Assembly: GCA_947579665.1 (NCBI GenBank)
Contig: CANPUZ010000074.1
Coordinates: forward strand, 124,001 to 188,000
Reading direction: 5' to 3'
Length of the DNA: 64,000 nt
From: Sympetrum striolatum
Lineage: Eukaryota > Arthropoda > Insecta > Odonata > Libellulidae
The notes beneath the pieces are model-generated. The model was not told the origin of the DNA. It did not search any database and worked only from the letters and a program-made list of their open reading frames with translations. The position numbers were made by a program, and so were the translations under genes. This document shows, piece by piece, positions 25,701 to 39,155 of the stretch (positions are counted from its first letter, which is position 1; every line of letters begins with the position of its first letter).

Positions 25701-26870
25701 TATTTTATCGAGATTTGACCGAAAAAAGAAGAAAAAACGAATAATTATAGCGAAATTTTAATTTTTTTCCTCTTTTTTTCCATTAATTTCCTTATTTTAT
25801 CGAGATTTGGCCAAAAAAAGCAAGTAAAACGAATAATTTTTGCGAAATTTTAATTTTTTTTCTCTTTTTTCCCCTTAATTTTCCTTATTTTATCGAGATT
25901 TGACTGAAAAAAGCAAGAAAAACGAATAATTTTATCGAAATTTCAATTTCTATCCTCTTCTTTGCCCTTAATTTTCCTTATTTTATCGAGATTTGACCAA
26001 AAAAAGCAAGAAAAACGAATAATTTTATCGAAATTTTAATTTTTATCATCTTTTTTCCCTTGATTTACCTTATTTTATCGAGATTTGACCGAAAAAAGCA
26101 AGAAAAATGAATAATTTTAGCAAAATATATATTTTTATCCTCTTTTTTTCCCTTAATTGTCCTTATTTTATCGAGATTTGACCGAAAAAAGCAAGTAAAA
26201 CGAATAATTTTAGCGAAATTTCAAATTTTTTCCTCTTTTTTTCCCTTAATTTTCCTTATTTTATCGAGATTTGACCGAAAAAAGCAAGAAAAACGAATAA
26301 TTTTATCGAAAGTTCAATTTTTATCCTCTTTTTTTCCCTTAATTTTCCTTATGTTATCGAGATTTGACCGAAAAAAGCTAGAAAAACGAATAATTTTAGC
26401 GAAATTTCAATTTTTTTCCACTTTTTTTTCATTAATTGTCCTTATTTTATCGAGATTTGACAGAAGAAAGCAAGAAAAACGAGTAATTTTAGCGAAATAT
26501 CAATTTTTATCCTCTTTTTTCCCTTAATTTTCCTTATTTTATCGAGATTTGACCGAAAAATGCAAGAAAAACGAATAATTTTAGCGAAATTAAAATTTTT
26601 TTCCTCTTTTTTTCCCTTAATTTTCCTTATTTTATCGAGATTTGAACGAAAAAAGCAAGAAAAATGAATAATTTTAGCAAAATATCAATTTTTATCATCT
26701 TTTTCCCCTTGATTTTCCTTATTTTATCGCGATTTGACCGAAAAAACCAAGAAAAACGAATTATTTTAGCGAAATTTCAATTTTTTTCCTCTTTTTTTTC
26801 CCTTAATTTTCCTTATTTTATCGAGATTTGACCGAAAAAAGCAAGAAAAACGAATAATTTTTGCGAAATT
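25701..26870 (+). repeat. Satellite block of the ggcca / gacagaag type
   Basis: Another partial copy of the block at 5.5-6.7 kb, with tttggccaaaaaaagc near 25,807 and gacagaagaaag at 26,459. It carries private changes such as gcaaaatatatattt near 26,120. No gene is visible. Confidence 0.76.
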
Positions 26871-28440
26871 TCAATATTTTTCCTCTTTTTTCCCTTAATT
26901 TTCCTTAGTTTATCGAGATTTCACCGAAAAAAGCAAGAAAAACGAATTATTTTAGCGAAATTTCAATTTTTATCCTCTTTTTTTCCCTTAATTAATCGAG
27001 ATTTAACCGAAAAAAGCAAGAAAACGAATAATTATAGCGAATTTCAATTTTTTTCTTCTTTTTTTCCCTTAATTTTCCTTATTTTATCGAGATTTGACCG
27101 AAAAAAGCAAGAAAAACGAATAATTTTAGCGAAATTTTAATTTTTTTCCTCTTTTTTTCCCTTAATTTCCTTATTTTTTCGAGATTTGGCCAAAAAAAGC
27201 AAGTAAAACGAATAATTTTTGCGAAATTTTAATTTTTTTCCTCTTTTTTCCCCTTAATTTTCCTTATTTTATCGAGATTTGACTGAAAAAAGCAAGAAAA
27301 ACGAATAATTTTATCGAAAATTCAATTTCTATACTCTTCTTTTCCCTTAATTTTCCTGATTTTATCGAGATTTTACCAAAAAAAGGAAGAAAAACGAATA
27401 ATTTTATCGAAATTTCAATTTTTTCCACTTTTTTCCCTTTATTTTCCTTATTTTATCGAGATTTGACCGAAAAAAGCAAGAAAAACGAATAATTTTAGCA
27501 AAATATCAATTTTATCATCTTTTTTCCCTTGATTTTCCTTGTTTTATCGAGATTTGACCGAAAAAAGCAAGATAAAACGAATATTTGTATCGAAATTTCA
27601 ATTTTTATCATCTTTTTTCCCTTGATTTTCCTTATTTTATCGAGATTTGACCGAAAAAAGCAAGAAAAACGAATAATTTTTGCAAAATTTCAATATTTTT
27701 CCTCTTTTTTCCCTTAATTTTCCTTTGTTTATCGAGATTTCACCGAAAAAAGCAAGAAAAACGAATTATTTTAGCGAAATTTCAATTTTTATCCTCTTTT
27801 TTTCCCTTAATTAATCGAGATTTAACCGAAAAAAGCAAGAATACGAATAATTATAGCGAATTTCAATGTTTTTCTTCTTTTTTTCCCTTAATTTTCCTTA
27901 TTTTATCGAGATTTGACCGAAAAAAGCAAGAAAAGGAATAATTTTAGCGAATATTTAATTTTTTTCCTCTTTTTTTCCCTTAATTTCCTTATTTTTTCGA
28001 GATTTGGCCAAAAAAAGCAAGTAAAACGAATAATTTTTGCGAAATTTTAATTTTTTTCCTCTTTTTTCCCCTTAATTTTCCTTATTTTATCGAGATTTGA
28101 CTGAAAAAAGCAAGAAAAACGAATAATTTTATCGAAAATTCAATTTCTATACTCTTCTTTTCCCTTAATTTTCCTGATTTTATCGAGATTTTACCAAAAT
28201 AAGGAAGAAAAACGAATAATTTTATCGAAATTTCAATTTTTTTCCACTTTTTTCCCTTTATTTTCCTTATTTTATCGAGATTTGACCGAAAAAAGCAAGA
28301 AAAACGAATAATTTTAGCAAAATATCAATTTTTATCATCTTTTTTCCCTTGATTTTCCTTGTTTTATCGAGATTTGACCGAAAAAAGCAAGAAAAACGAA
28401 TAATTGTATCGAAATTTCAATTTTTATCATCTTTTTTCCC
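26871..28440 (+). repeat. ~820-bp tandem duplication
   Basis: Two copies, about 26,870-27,690 and 27,690-28,440, repeat at an offset of about 820 bp. Shared marks are cassettes at 27,001 and 27,821, the one-base-deleted tatagcgaatttcaat near 27,035 and 27,855, tttggccaaaaaaagc near 27,186 and 28,006, and ccttgttttatcg near 27,537 and 28,357. Private changes include gcaagataaaacg with aatatttgtatcg near 27,570 and caatgtttttc near 27,866. Confidence 0.8.
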
Positions 28441-30636
28441 TTGATTTTTCTTATTTAATCGAGATTTGACCGAAAAAAGCAAGAAAAACGAATAATTTTT
28501 GCGAAATTTCAATTTTTTTCCTCTTTTTTCCCTTAATTTTCCTTAGTTTATCGAGATTTGACCGAAAAAAGCAAGAAAAACGAATTATTTTAGCGAAATT
28601 TCAATTTTTATCCTCTTTTTTTCCATTAATTAATCGAGATTTAACCGAAAAAAGCAAGAAAACGAATAATTATAGCGAAATTTTAATTTTTTTCTTCTTT
28701 TTTCCCTTAATTTTCCTTATTTTATCGAGATTTGACCGAAAAAAGCAAGAAAAACGAATAATTTTATCGAAATTTCAATTTTTATCATCTTTTTTCCCTT
28801 GATTTTCCTTATTTTATCGAGATTTGACCGAAAAAAGCAAGAAAAACGAATAATTTTATCGAAATTTCAATTTTATCATCTTTTTTCCCTTGATTTTCCT
28901 TATTTTATCGAGATTTGACCGAAAAAAGCAATAAAAACGAATAATTTTAGCGAAATATCAATTTTTATCCTCTTTTTTTCCCTTAATTTTCCTTATTTTA
29001 TCGAGATTTGACCGAAAAGAGCAAGAAAAACGAATAATTTTAGCGAAATATCAATTTTTATCCTCTTTTTTTCCCTTAATTTTCCTTATTTTATCGAGAT
29101 TTGACCGAAAAGAGCAAGAAAAACGAATAATTTCAGCGAAATTACAATTTTTTTTATCTTTTTTTGCCTTAATTTTCCTTATTTTATCGAGATTTGACCG
29201 AAAAAAGCAAGAAAAACGAATAATTTTAGCGAAATTTTAATTTTTTTCCTCTTTTTTTCCCTTAATTTTCCTTATTTTATCGAGATTTGACCGAAAAAAG
29301 CAAGAAAAACGAATAATTTTAGCAAAATATCAATTTTTATCATCTTTCTTCCCTTGATTTTCCTTATTTTAGCGAGATTTGACCGAAAAAAGCAAGAAAA
29401 ACGAATAATTTTATCGAAATTTCAATTTCTATCATCTTTTTTCCCTTGATTTTCCTTATTTTATCGAGATTTGACCGAAAAAAGCAAGAAAAACGAATAA
29501 TTTTAGCGAAATATCAATTTTTATCCTCTTTTTTTCCCTTAATTTTCCTTATTTTATCGAGATTTGACCGAAAAAAGCAAGAAAAACGAATAATTTTAGC
29601 GAAATTTCAATTTTTTTCTTCTTTTTTTCCCTTAATTTTCCTTATTTTATCGAGATTTGACCGAAAAAAGCAAGAAAAACGAATAATTTTATCGAAATTT
29701 CAATTTTTATCATCTTTTTTCCCTTGATTTTTCTTATTTAATCGAGATTTGACCGAAAAAAGCAAGAAAAAAGAATAATTTTTGCGAAATTTCAATTTTT
29801 TCCTCTTTTTTCCCTTAATTTTCCTTAGTTTATCGAGATTTGACCGAAAAAAGCAAGAAAAACGAATTATTTTAGCGAAATTTCAATTTTTATCCTCTTT
29901 TTTTCCATTAATTAATCGAGATTTAACCGAAAAAAGCAAGAAAACGAATAATTATAGCGAAATTTCAATTTTTTTCTTCTTTTTTTCCCTTATTTTCCTT
30001 ATTTTATCGAGATTTGACCGAAAAAAGCAAGAAAAACGAATAATTTTATCGAAATTTCAATTTTTATCATCTTTTTTCCCTTGATTTTCCTTATTTTATC
30101 AAGATTTGACCGAAAAAAGGAAGAAAAACGAATAATTTTATCGAAATTTCAATTTTATCATCTTCTTTTTTCCCTTGATTTTCCTTATTTTATCGAGATT
30201 TGACCGAAAAAAGCAAGAAAGACGAATAATTTTAGCGAAATATCACTTTTTATCATCTTTTTTCCCTTGATTTTCCTTATTTTATCGAGATTTGACCGAA
30301 AAAAGCAAGAAAAACGAATAATTTTATCGAAATTTCAATTTTTATCATCTTTTATCCCTTGATTTTCCTTATTTTATCGAGATTTGTCCGAAAAAAGCAA
30401 GAAAAACGAATAATTTTAGCGAGATATCAATTTTTATCCTCTTTTTTTCACTTAATTTTCCTTATTTTATCGAGATTTGACAAAAAAGAGCAAGAAAAAC
30501 GAATAATTTCAGCGAAATTACAATTTTTTTTATCTTTTTTTCCCTTAATTTTCCTTATTTTATCGAGATTTGACCGAAAAAAGCAAGAAAAACGAATAAT
30601 TTTATCGAAATTTAAATTTTTATCATCTTTTTTCCC
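28441..30636 (+). repeat. 2.2-2.7-kb higher-order unit, copy 1 of 3
   Basis: The unit begins at the ttgatttttcttatttaatcg junction and recurs at 30,637 (offset 2,196) and 33,295 (offset 4,854). It contains two cassettes (28,641 and 29,921), paired gaaaagagcaag monomers near 29,013 and 29,106, and an atcatcttctttttt 3-bp insertion near 30,160. No gene is visible. Confidence 0.82.
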
Positions 30637-33294
30637 TTGATTTTTCTTATTTAATCGAGATTTGACCGAGAAAAGCAAGAAAAACGAATAATTTTTGCGA
30701 AATTTCAATTTTTTTCCTCTTTTTTCCCTTAATTTTCCTTAGTTTATCGAGATTTGACCGAAAAAAGCAAGAAAAACGAATTATTTTAGCGAAATTTCAA
30801 TTTTTATCCTCTTTTTTTCCATTAATTAATCGAGATTTAACCGAAAAAAGCAAGAAAACGAATAATTATAGCGAAATTTTAATTTTTTTCTTCTTTTTTC
30901 CCTTAATTTTCCTTATTTTATCGAGATTTGACCGAAAAAAGCAAGAAAAACGAATAATTTAATCGAAATTTCAATTTTTATCATCTTTTTTCCCTTGATT
31001 TTCCTTATTTTATCGAGATTTGACCGAAAAAAGCAAGAAAAACGAATAATTTTATCGAAATTTCAATTTTATCATCTTTTTTCCCTTGATTTTCCTTATT
31101 TTATCGAGATTTGACCGAAAAAAGCAGTAAAAACGAATAATTTTAGCGAAATATCAATTTTTATCCTCTTTTTTTCCCTTAATTTTCCTTATTTTATCGA
31201 GATTTGACCGAAAAGAGCAAGAAAAACGAATAATTTTAGCGAAATATCAATTTTTATCCTCTTTTTTTCCCTTAATTTTCCTTATTTTATCGAGATTTGA
31301 CCGAAAAGAGCAAGAAAAACGAATAATTTCAGCGAAATTACAATTTTTTTTATCTTTTTTTGCCTTAATTTTCCTTATTTTATCGAGATTTGACCGAAAA
31401 AAGCAAGAAAAACGAATAATTTTAGCGAAATTTTAATTTTTTTCCTCTTTTTTTCCCTTAATTTTCCTTATTTTATCGAGATTTGACCGAAAAAAGCAAG
31501 AAAAACGCATAATTTTAGCAAAATATCAATTTTTATCATCTTTCTTCCCTTGATTTTCCTTATTTTATCGAGATTTGACCGAAAAAAGCAAGAAAAACGA
31601 ATAATTTTATCGAAATTTCAATTTCTATCATCTTTTTTCCCTTGATTTTCCTTATTTTATCGAGATTTGACCGAAAAAAGCAAGAAAAACGAATAATTTT
31701 AGCGAAATATCAATTTTTATCCTCTTTTTTTCCCTTAATTTTCCTTATTTTATCGAGATTTGACCGAAAAGAGCAAGAAAAACGAATAATTTCAGCGAAA
31801 TTACAATTTTTTTTATCTTTTTTTGCCTTAATTTTCCTTATTTTATCGAGATTTGACCGAAAAAAGCAAGAAAAACGAATAATTTTAGCGAAATTTTAAT
31901 TTTTTTCCTCTTTTTTTCCCTTAATTTTCCTTATTTCATCGAGACTTGACCGAAAAAAGCAAGAAAAACGAATAATTTTAGCAAAATATCAATTTTTATC
32001 ATCTTTCTTCCCTTGATTTTCCTTATTTTATCGAGTTTTGACCGAAAAAAGCAAGAAAAACGAATAATTTTAGCGAAATTTCAATTTTTTTCTTCTTTTT
32101 TTCCCTTAATTTTCCTTATTTTATCGAGATTTGACCGAAAAAAGCAAGAAAAACGAATAATTTTATCGAAATTTCAATTTTTATCATCTTTTTTCCCTTG
32201 ATTTTTCTTATTTAATCGAGATTTGACCGAAAAAAGCAAGAAAAAAGAATAATTTTTGCGAAATTTCAATTTTTTCCTCTTTTTTCCCTTAATTTTCCTT
32301 AGTTTATCGAGATTTGACCGAAAAAAGCAAGAAAAACGAATTATTTTAGCGAAATTTCAATTTTTATCCTCTTTTTTTCCATTAATTAATCGAGATTTAA
32401 CCGAAAAAAGCAAGAAAACGAATAATTATAGCGAAATTTCAATTTTTTTCTTCTTTTTTTCCCTTATTTTCCTTATTTTATCGAGATTTGACCGAAAAAA
32501 GCAAGAAAAACGAATAATTTTATCGAAATTTCAATTTTTATCATCTTTTTTCCCTTGATTTTCCTTATTTTATCAAGATTTGACCGAAAAAAGCAAGAAA
32601 AACGAATAATTTTATCGAAATTTCAATTTTATCATCTTCTTTTTTCCCTTGATTTTCCTTATTTTATCGAGATTTGACCGAAAAAAGCAAGAAAGACGAA
32701 TAATTTTAGCGAAATATCACTTTTTATCATCTTTTTTCCCTTGATTTTCCTTATTTTATCGAGATTTGACCGAAAAAAGCAAGAAAAACGAATAATTTTA
32801 TCGAAATTTCAATTTTTATCATCTTTTATCCCTTGATTTTCCTTATTTTATCGAGATTTGTCCGAAAAAAGCAAGAAAAACGAATAATTTTAGCGAGATA
32901 TCAATTTTTATCCTCTTTTTTTCACTTAATTTTCCTTATTTTATCGAGATTTGACAAAAAAGAGCAAGAAAAACGAATAATTTCAGCGAAATTACAATTT
33001 TTTTTATCTTTTTTTCCCTTAATTTTCCTTATTTTATCGAGATTTGACCGAAAAAAGCAAGAAAAACGAATAATTTTATCGAAATTTAAATTTTTATCAT
33101 CTTTTTTCCCTTGATTTTCCTTATTTTATCGAGATTTGACCGAAAAAAGCAAGAAAAACGAATAATTTTAGCAAAATATCAATTTTTATCATCTTTTTTC
33201 CCTTGATTTTCCTTGTTTTATCGAGATTTGACCGAAAAAAGCAAGAAAAACGAATAATTGTATCGAAATTTCAATTTTTATCATCTTTTTTCCC
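30637..33294 (+). repeat. 2.2-2.7-kb higher-order unit, copy 2 of 3
   Basis: It matches copy 1 at an offset of 2,196 bp until about 31.7 kb and at 2,474 bp afterwards, so it carries 278 bp more, which is three monomers. The 3-bp insertion in atcatcttctttttt is kept near 32,634, as are gatttgtccg near 32,858 and gacaaaaaagagc near 32,952. No gene is visible. Confidence 0.82.
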
Positions 33295-35306
33295 TTGATT
33301 TTTCTTATTTAATTGAGATTAGACCGAAAAAAGCAAGAAAAACGAATAATTTTTGCGAAATTTCAATTTTTTTCCTCTTTTTTCCCTTAATTTTCCTTAG
33401 TTTATCGAGATTTGACCGAAAAAAGCAAGAAAAACGAATTATTTTAGCGAAATTTCAATTTTTATCCTCTTTTTTTCCATTAATTAATCGAGATTTAACC
33501 GAAAAAAGCAAGAAAACGAATAATTATAGCGAAATTTTAATTTTTTTCTTCTTTTTTCCCTTAATTTTCCTTATTTTATCGAGATTTGACCGAAAAAAGC
33601 AAGAAAAACGAATAATTTTATCGAAATTTCAATTTTTATCATCTTTTTTCCCTTGATTTTCCTTATTTTATCGAGATTTGACCGAAAAAAGCAAGAAAAA
33701 CGAATAATTTTATCGAAATTTCAATTTTATCATCTTTTTTCCCTTGATTTTCCTTATTTTATCGAGATTTGACCGAAAAAAGCAAGAAAAACGAATAATT
33801 TTAGCGAAATATCACTTTTTATCATCTTTTTTCCCTTGATTTTCCTTATTTTATCGAGATTTGACCGAAAAAAGCAAGAAAAACGAATAATTTTATCGAA
33901 ATTTCAATTTTTATCATCTTTTTTCCCTTGATTTTCCTTATTTTATCGAGATTTGACCGAAAAAAGCAAGAAAAACGAATAATTTTAGCGAAATATCAAT
34001 TTTTATCCTCTTTTTTTCCCTTAATTTTCCTTATTTTATCGAGATTTGACCGAAAAGAGCAAGAAAAACGAATAATTTTAGCGAAATATCAATTTTTATC
34101 CTCTTTTTTTCCCTTAATTTTCCTTATTTTATCGAGATTTGACCGAAAAGAGCAAGAAAAACGAATAATTTCAGCGAAATTACAATTTTTTTTATCTTTT
34201 TTTGCCTTAATTTTCCTTATTTTATCGAGATTTGACCGAAAAAAGCAAGAAAAACGAATAATTTTAGCGAAATTTTAATTCTTTTCCTCTTTTTTTCCCT
34301 TAATTTTCCTTATTTTATCCAGATTTGACCGAAAAAAGCAAGAAAAACGAATAATTTTATCGAAATTTCAATTTTTATCATCTTTTTTCCCTTGATTTTC
34401 CTTATTTTATCGAGATTTGACCGAAAAAAGTAAGAAAAACGAATAATTTTATCGAAATTTCAATTTCTATCATCTTTTTTCCCTTGATTTTCCTTATTTT
34501 ATCGAGATTTGACCGAAAAAAGCAAGAAAAACGAATAATTTTAGCGAAATATAATTTTTATCCTCTTTTTTTCCCTTAATTTTCCTTATTTTATCGAGAT
34601 TTGACCGAAAAGAGCAAGAAAAACGAATAATTTCAGCGAAATTACAATTTTTTTTATCTTTTTTTGCCTTAATTTTCCTTATTTTATCGAGATTTGACCG
34701 AAAAAAGCAAGAAAAACGAATAATTTTAGCGAAATTTTAATTTTTTTCCTCTTTTTTTCCCTTAATTTTCCTTATTTTATCGAGATTTGACCGAAAAAAG
34801 CAAGAAAAACGAATAATTTTAGCAAAATATCAATTTTTATCATCTTTCTTCCCTTGATTTTCCTTATTTTATCGAGTTTTGTCCGAAAAAAGCAAGAAAA
34901 ACGAATAATTTTAGCGAAATTTCAATTTTTTTCTTCTTTTTTTCCCTTAATTTTCCTTATTTTATCAAGATTTGACCGAAAAAAGCAAGAAAAACGAATA
35001 ATTTTATCGAAATTTCAATTTTTATCATCTTTTTTCCTTTGATTTTTCTTATTAAACGAGATTTGACCGAAAAAAGCAAGAAAAAAGAATAATTTTTGGG
35101 AAATTTCAATTTTTTCCTCTTTTTTCCCTTAATTTTCCTTAGTTTATCGAGATTTGACCGAAAAAAGCAAGAAAAACGAATTATTTTAGCGAAATTTCAA
35201 TTTTTATCCTCTTTTTTTCCATTAATTAATCGAGATTTAACCGAAAAAAGCAAGAAAACGAGTAATTATAGCGAAATTTCAATTTTTTTCTTCTTTTTTT
35301 CCCTTA
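33295..35306 (+). repeat. 2.2-2.7-kb higher-order unit, copy 3 of 3 (partial)
   Basis: It follows copy 2 at offsets of about 2,658 to 2,842 bp, with extra monomers near 34,300-34,500. Unlike the other copies it has a 2-bp loss in gcgaaatataattttt near 34,550 and an extra variant aatttttgggaaatttc near 35,094. At about 35.3 kb it passes into the 4,566-bp duplication. No gene is visible. Confidence 0.78.
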
Positions 35307-38300
35307 TTTTCCTTATTTTATCGAGATTTGACCGAAAAAAGCAAGAAAAACGAATAATTTTATCGAAATTTCAATTTTTATCATCTTTTTTCCCTTGATT
35401 TTCCTTATTTTATCAAGATTTGACCGAAAAAAGCAAGAAAAACGAATAATTTTATCGAAATTTCAATTTTATCATCTTTTTTCCCTTGATTTTCCTTATT
35501 TTATCGAGATTTGACCGAAAAAAGCAAGAAAGACGAATAATTTTAGCGAAATATCACTTTTTATCATCTTTTTTCCCTTGATTTTCCTTATTTTATCGAG
35601 ATTTGACCGAAAAAAGCAAGAAAAACGAATAATTTTATCGAAATTTCAATTTTTATCATCTTTTATCCCTTGATTTTCCTTATTTTATCGAGATTTGACC
35701 GAAAAAAGCAAGAAAAACGAATAATTTTAGCGAGATATCAATTTTTATCCTCTTTTTTTCACTTAATTTTCCTTATTTTATCGAGATTTGACCGAAAAGA
35801 GCAAGAAAAACGAATAATTTCAGCGAAATTACAATTTTTTTTATCTTTTTTTCCCTTAATTTTCCTTATTTTATCGAGATTTGACCGAAAAAAGCAAGAA
35901 AAACGAATAATTTTATCGAAATTTCAATTTTTATCATCTTTTTTCCCTTGATTTTCCTTATTTTATCGAGATTTGACCGAAAAAAGCAAGAAAAACGAAT
36001 AATTTTAGCGAAATATCAATTTTTATCCTCTTTTTTTCCATTAATTTTCCTTATTTTATCGAGATTTGACCGAAAAAAGCAAGAAAAACGAATAATTTTA
36101 GCGAAATTTCAATTTTATCATCTTTTTTCCCTTGATTTTCCTTATTTTATCGAGTTTTGACCGAAAAAAGCAAGAAAAACGAATAATTTTTGCGAAATTT
36201 CAATTTTTTTCCTCTTTTTTCCCTTAATTTTCCTTAGTTTATCGAGATTTGACCGAAAAAAGCAAGAAAAACGAATTATTTTAGCGAAATTTCAATTTTT
36301 ATCCTCTTTTTTTCCCTTAATTATTCGAGATTTAACCGAAAAAAGCAAGAAAACGAATAATTATAGCGAAATTTTAATTTTTTTCTTCTTTTTTTCCCTT
36401 AATTTTCCTTATTTTATCGAGATTTGACCGAAAAAACCAAGAAAAACGAATAATTTTATCGAAATTTCAATTTTTATCATCTTTTATCCCTTGATTTTTC
36501 TTATTTAATCGAGATTTGACCGAAAAAAGCAAGAAAAACGAATAATGTTTGCGAAATTTCAATTTTTTTCCTCTTTTTTCCCTTAATTTTCCTTAGTTTA
36601 TCGAGATTTGGCCGAAAAAAGCAAGAAAAACGAATTATTTTAGCGAAATTTCAATTTTTATCCTCTTTTTTTCCCTTAATTAATCGAGATTTAACCGAAA
36701 AAAGCAAGAAAACGAATAATTATAGCGATATTTCAATTTTTTTCTTCTTTTTTTCCCTTAATTTTCCTTATTTTATCGAGATTTGACCGAAAAAAGCAAG
36801 AAAAACGAATAATTTTATCGAAATTTCAATTTTTATCATCTTTTTTCCCTTGATTTTCCTTATTTTATCGAGACTTGTCCGAAAAAAGCAAGAAAAACGA
36901 ATAATTTTATCGAAATTTCAATTTTATCATCTTTTTTCCCTTGATTTTCCTTATTTTATCGAGATTTGACTGAAAAAAGCAAGAAAAACGAATAATTTTA
37001 GCGAAATATCAATTTTTATCATCTTTTTTCCCCAGATTTTCCTTATTTTATCGAGATTTGACCGAAAAAAGCAAGAAAAACGAATAATTTTATCGAAATT
37101 TCAATTTTTATCTTTTTTTTTGCCTTGATTTTCCTTATTTTATCGAGATTTGACCGAAAAAAGCAAGAAAAACGAATAATTTCAGCGAAATTTCAATTTT
37201 TTTCATCTTTATTTCCCTTAATTTTCCTTATTTTATCGAGATTTGACCGAAAAAAGCAAGAAAAACGAATAATTTTAACGAAATTTTAATTTTTTTCCTC
37301 TTTTTTTCCCTTAATTTCCTTATTTTATCGAGATTTGGCCAAAAAAAGCAAGTAAAACGAATAATTTTATCGAAATTTCAATTTCTATGCTCTTCTTTTC
37401 CCTTAATTTTCCTTATTTTATCGAGATTTGACCAAAAAAAGGAAGAAAAACGAATAATTTTAGCGAAATTTCAATTTTTTTCCAATTTTTTTTCCCTTAA
37501 TTTTCCTTATTTTATCGAGATTTGACCGCAAAAAGCAAGAAAAACGAATAATTTTATCGAAATTTTAATTTTTATCATCTTTTTTCCCTTGATTTTCCTT
37601 ATTTTATCGAGATTTGACTGAAAAAAGCAAGAAAAATGAATAATTTTAGCGAAATATCAATTTTTATCCTCTTTTTTTCCCTTAATTTTCCTTATTTTAT
37701 CGAGATTTGACCGAAAAAAGCAAGTAAAACGAATAATTTTAGCGAAATTTCAAATTTTTTCCTCTTTTTTCCCCTTAATTTTCCTTATGTTATCGAGGAT
37801 TGACCGAAAAAAGCAAGAAAAACGAATAATTTTAGCGAAATTTCAATTTTTTTCCACTTTTTTTCCCTTAATTGTCCTTATTTTATCGAGATTTGACAGA
37901 AAAAAGCAAGAAAAACGAATAATTTTAGCAAAATATCAATTTTTATCCTCTTTTTTCCCTTAATTTTCCTTATTTTATCGAGATTTGACCGAAAAAAGCA
38001 AGAAAAATGAATAATTTTAGCAAAATATCAATTTTTATCATCTTTTTCCCCTTGATTTTCCTTATTTTATCGAGATTTGACCGTAAAAACCAAGAAAAAC
38101 GAATAATTTTAGCGAAATATCAATTTTTTTCCTCTTTTTTTTCCCTTAATTTTCCTTATTTTATCAAGATTTGACCAAAAAAGCAAGAAAAACGAATAAT
38201 TTTTGCGAAATTTCAATATTTTTCTCTTTTTTCCCTTAATTTTCCTTAGTTTATCGAGATTTGACCGAAAAAAGCAAGAAAAACGAATAATTTTAGCGAA

Positions 38301-39155
38301 ATTTCAATTTTTTTCCACTTTTTTTCCCTTAATTGTCCTTATTTTATCGAGATTTGACCGAAAAAAGCAAGAAAAACGAATAATTTTATCGAAATTTCAA
38401 TTTTTATCATCTTTTTTCCCTTGATTTTCCTTATTTTATCGAGATTTGACCGAAAAAAGCAAGAAAAACGAATAATTTTAGCGAAATATCAATTTTTATC
38501 CTCTTTTTTTCCCTTTATTTTCCTTATTTTATCGAGATTTGATCGAAAAGAGCAAGAAAAACGAATAATTTCAGCGAAATTACAATTTTTATCATCTTTT
38601 TTCCCTTGATTTTCCTTATTTTATCGAGATTTGACCGAAAAAAGCAAGAAAAACGAATAATTTTAGCGAAATATCAATTTTTATCCTCTTTTTTTCCCTT
38701 AATTTTCCTTATTTTATCGAGATTTGACCGAAAAAAGCAAGAAAAACGAATAACTTTAGCGAAATTTCAATTTTTTTCCTCTTTTTTTTCCCTTAATTTT
38801 CCTTATTTTATCGAGATTTGACCGAAAAAACAAGAAAAACGAATTATTTTTGCGAAATTTCAATTTCTTTCCTCTTTTTTCCCTTAATTTTCCTTAGTTT
38901 ATCGAGATTTGACCGAAAAAAGCAAGAAAAACGAATTATTTTAGCGAAATTTCAATTTTTATCCTCTTTTATTCCCTTAATTAATCGAGATTTAACCGAA
39001 AAAAGCAAGAAAACGAATAATGATAGCGAAATTTCAATTTTTTTCTTCTTTTTTTCCCTTAATTTTCCTTATTTTATCGAGATTTGACCGAAAAAAGCAA
39101 GAAAAACGAATAATTTTAGCGAAATATCAATTTTTATCCTCTTTTTTTCCATTAA
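35307..39155 (+). repeat. 3.85-kb segment, copy 1 of the 4,566-bp-offset pair
   Basis: About 41 monomers match 39,873-43,721 at a constant offset of exactly 4,566 bp. Shared private marks are tatcaagatttg (35,411 and 39,977), gcaagaaagacg (35,524 and 40,090), gacttgtccg (36,872 and 41,438), ccccagattttcc, cgaggattgaccg near 37,795 and gcgaaatttcaatttcttt near 38,855. Differences I noticed include gatttgaccg against gatttggccg near 35,506, ctctttttttcac against ctctctttttcac near 35,750 and gaccgtaaaaacc against gaccgaaaaaacc near 38,080. Confidence 0.9.

Noticed and set aside
33258..33656. A 132-codon + strand open frame with Leu/Ile/Phe-rich stretches alternating with charged ones, resembling a repeat membrane protein
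   Set aside because: It is the satellite read in frame. The 31-residue period equals the 93-bp monomer, the start is TTG, and sister monomers break the same frame with one-base tract changes. No ribosome-binding or splice context, domain or codon constraint is visible.
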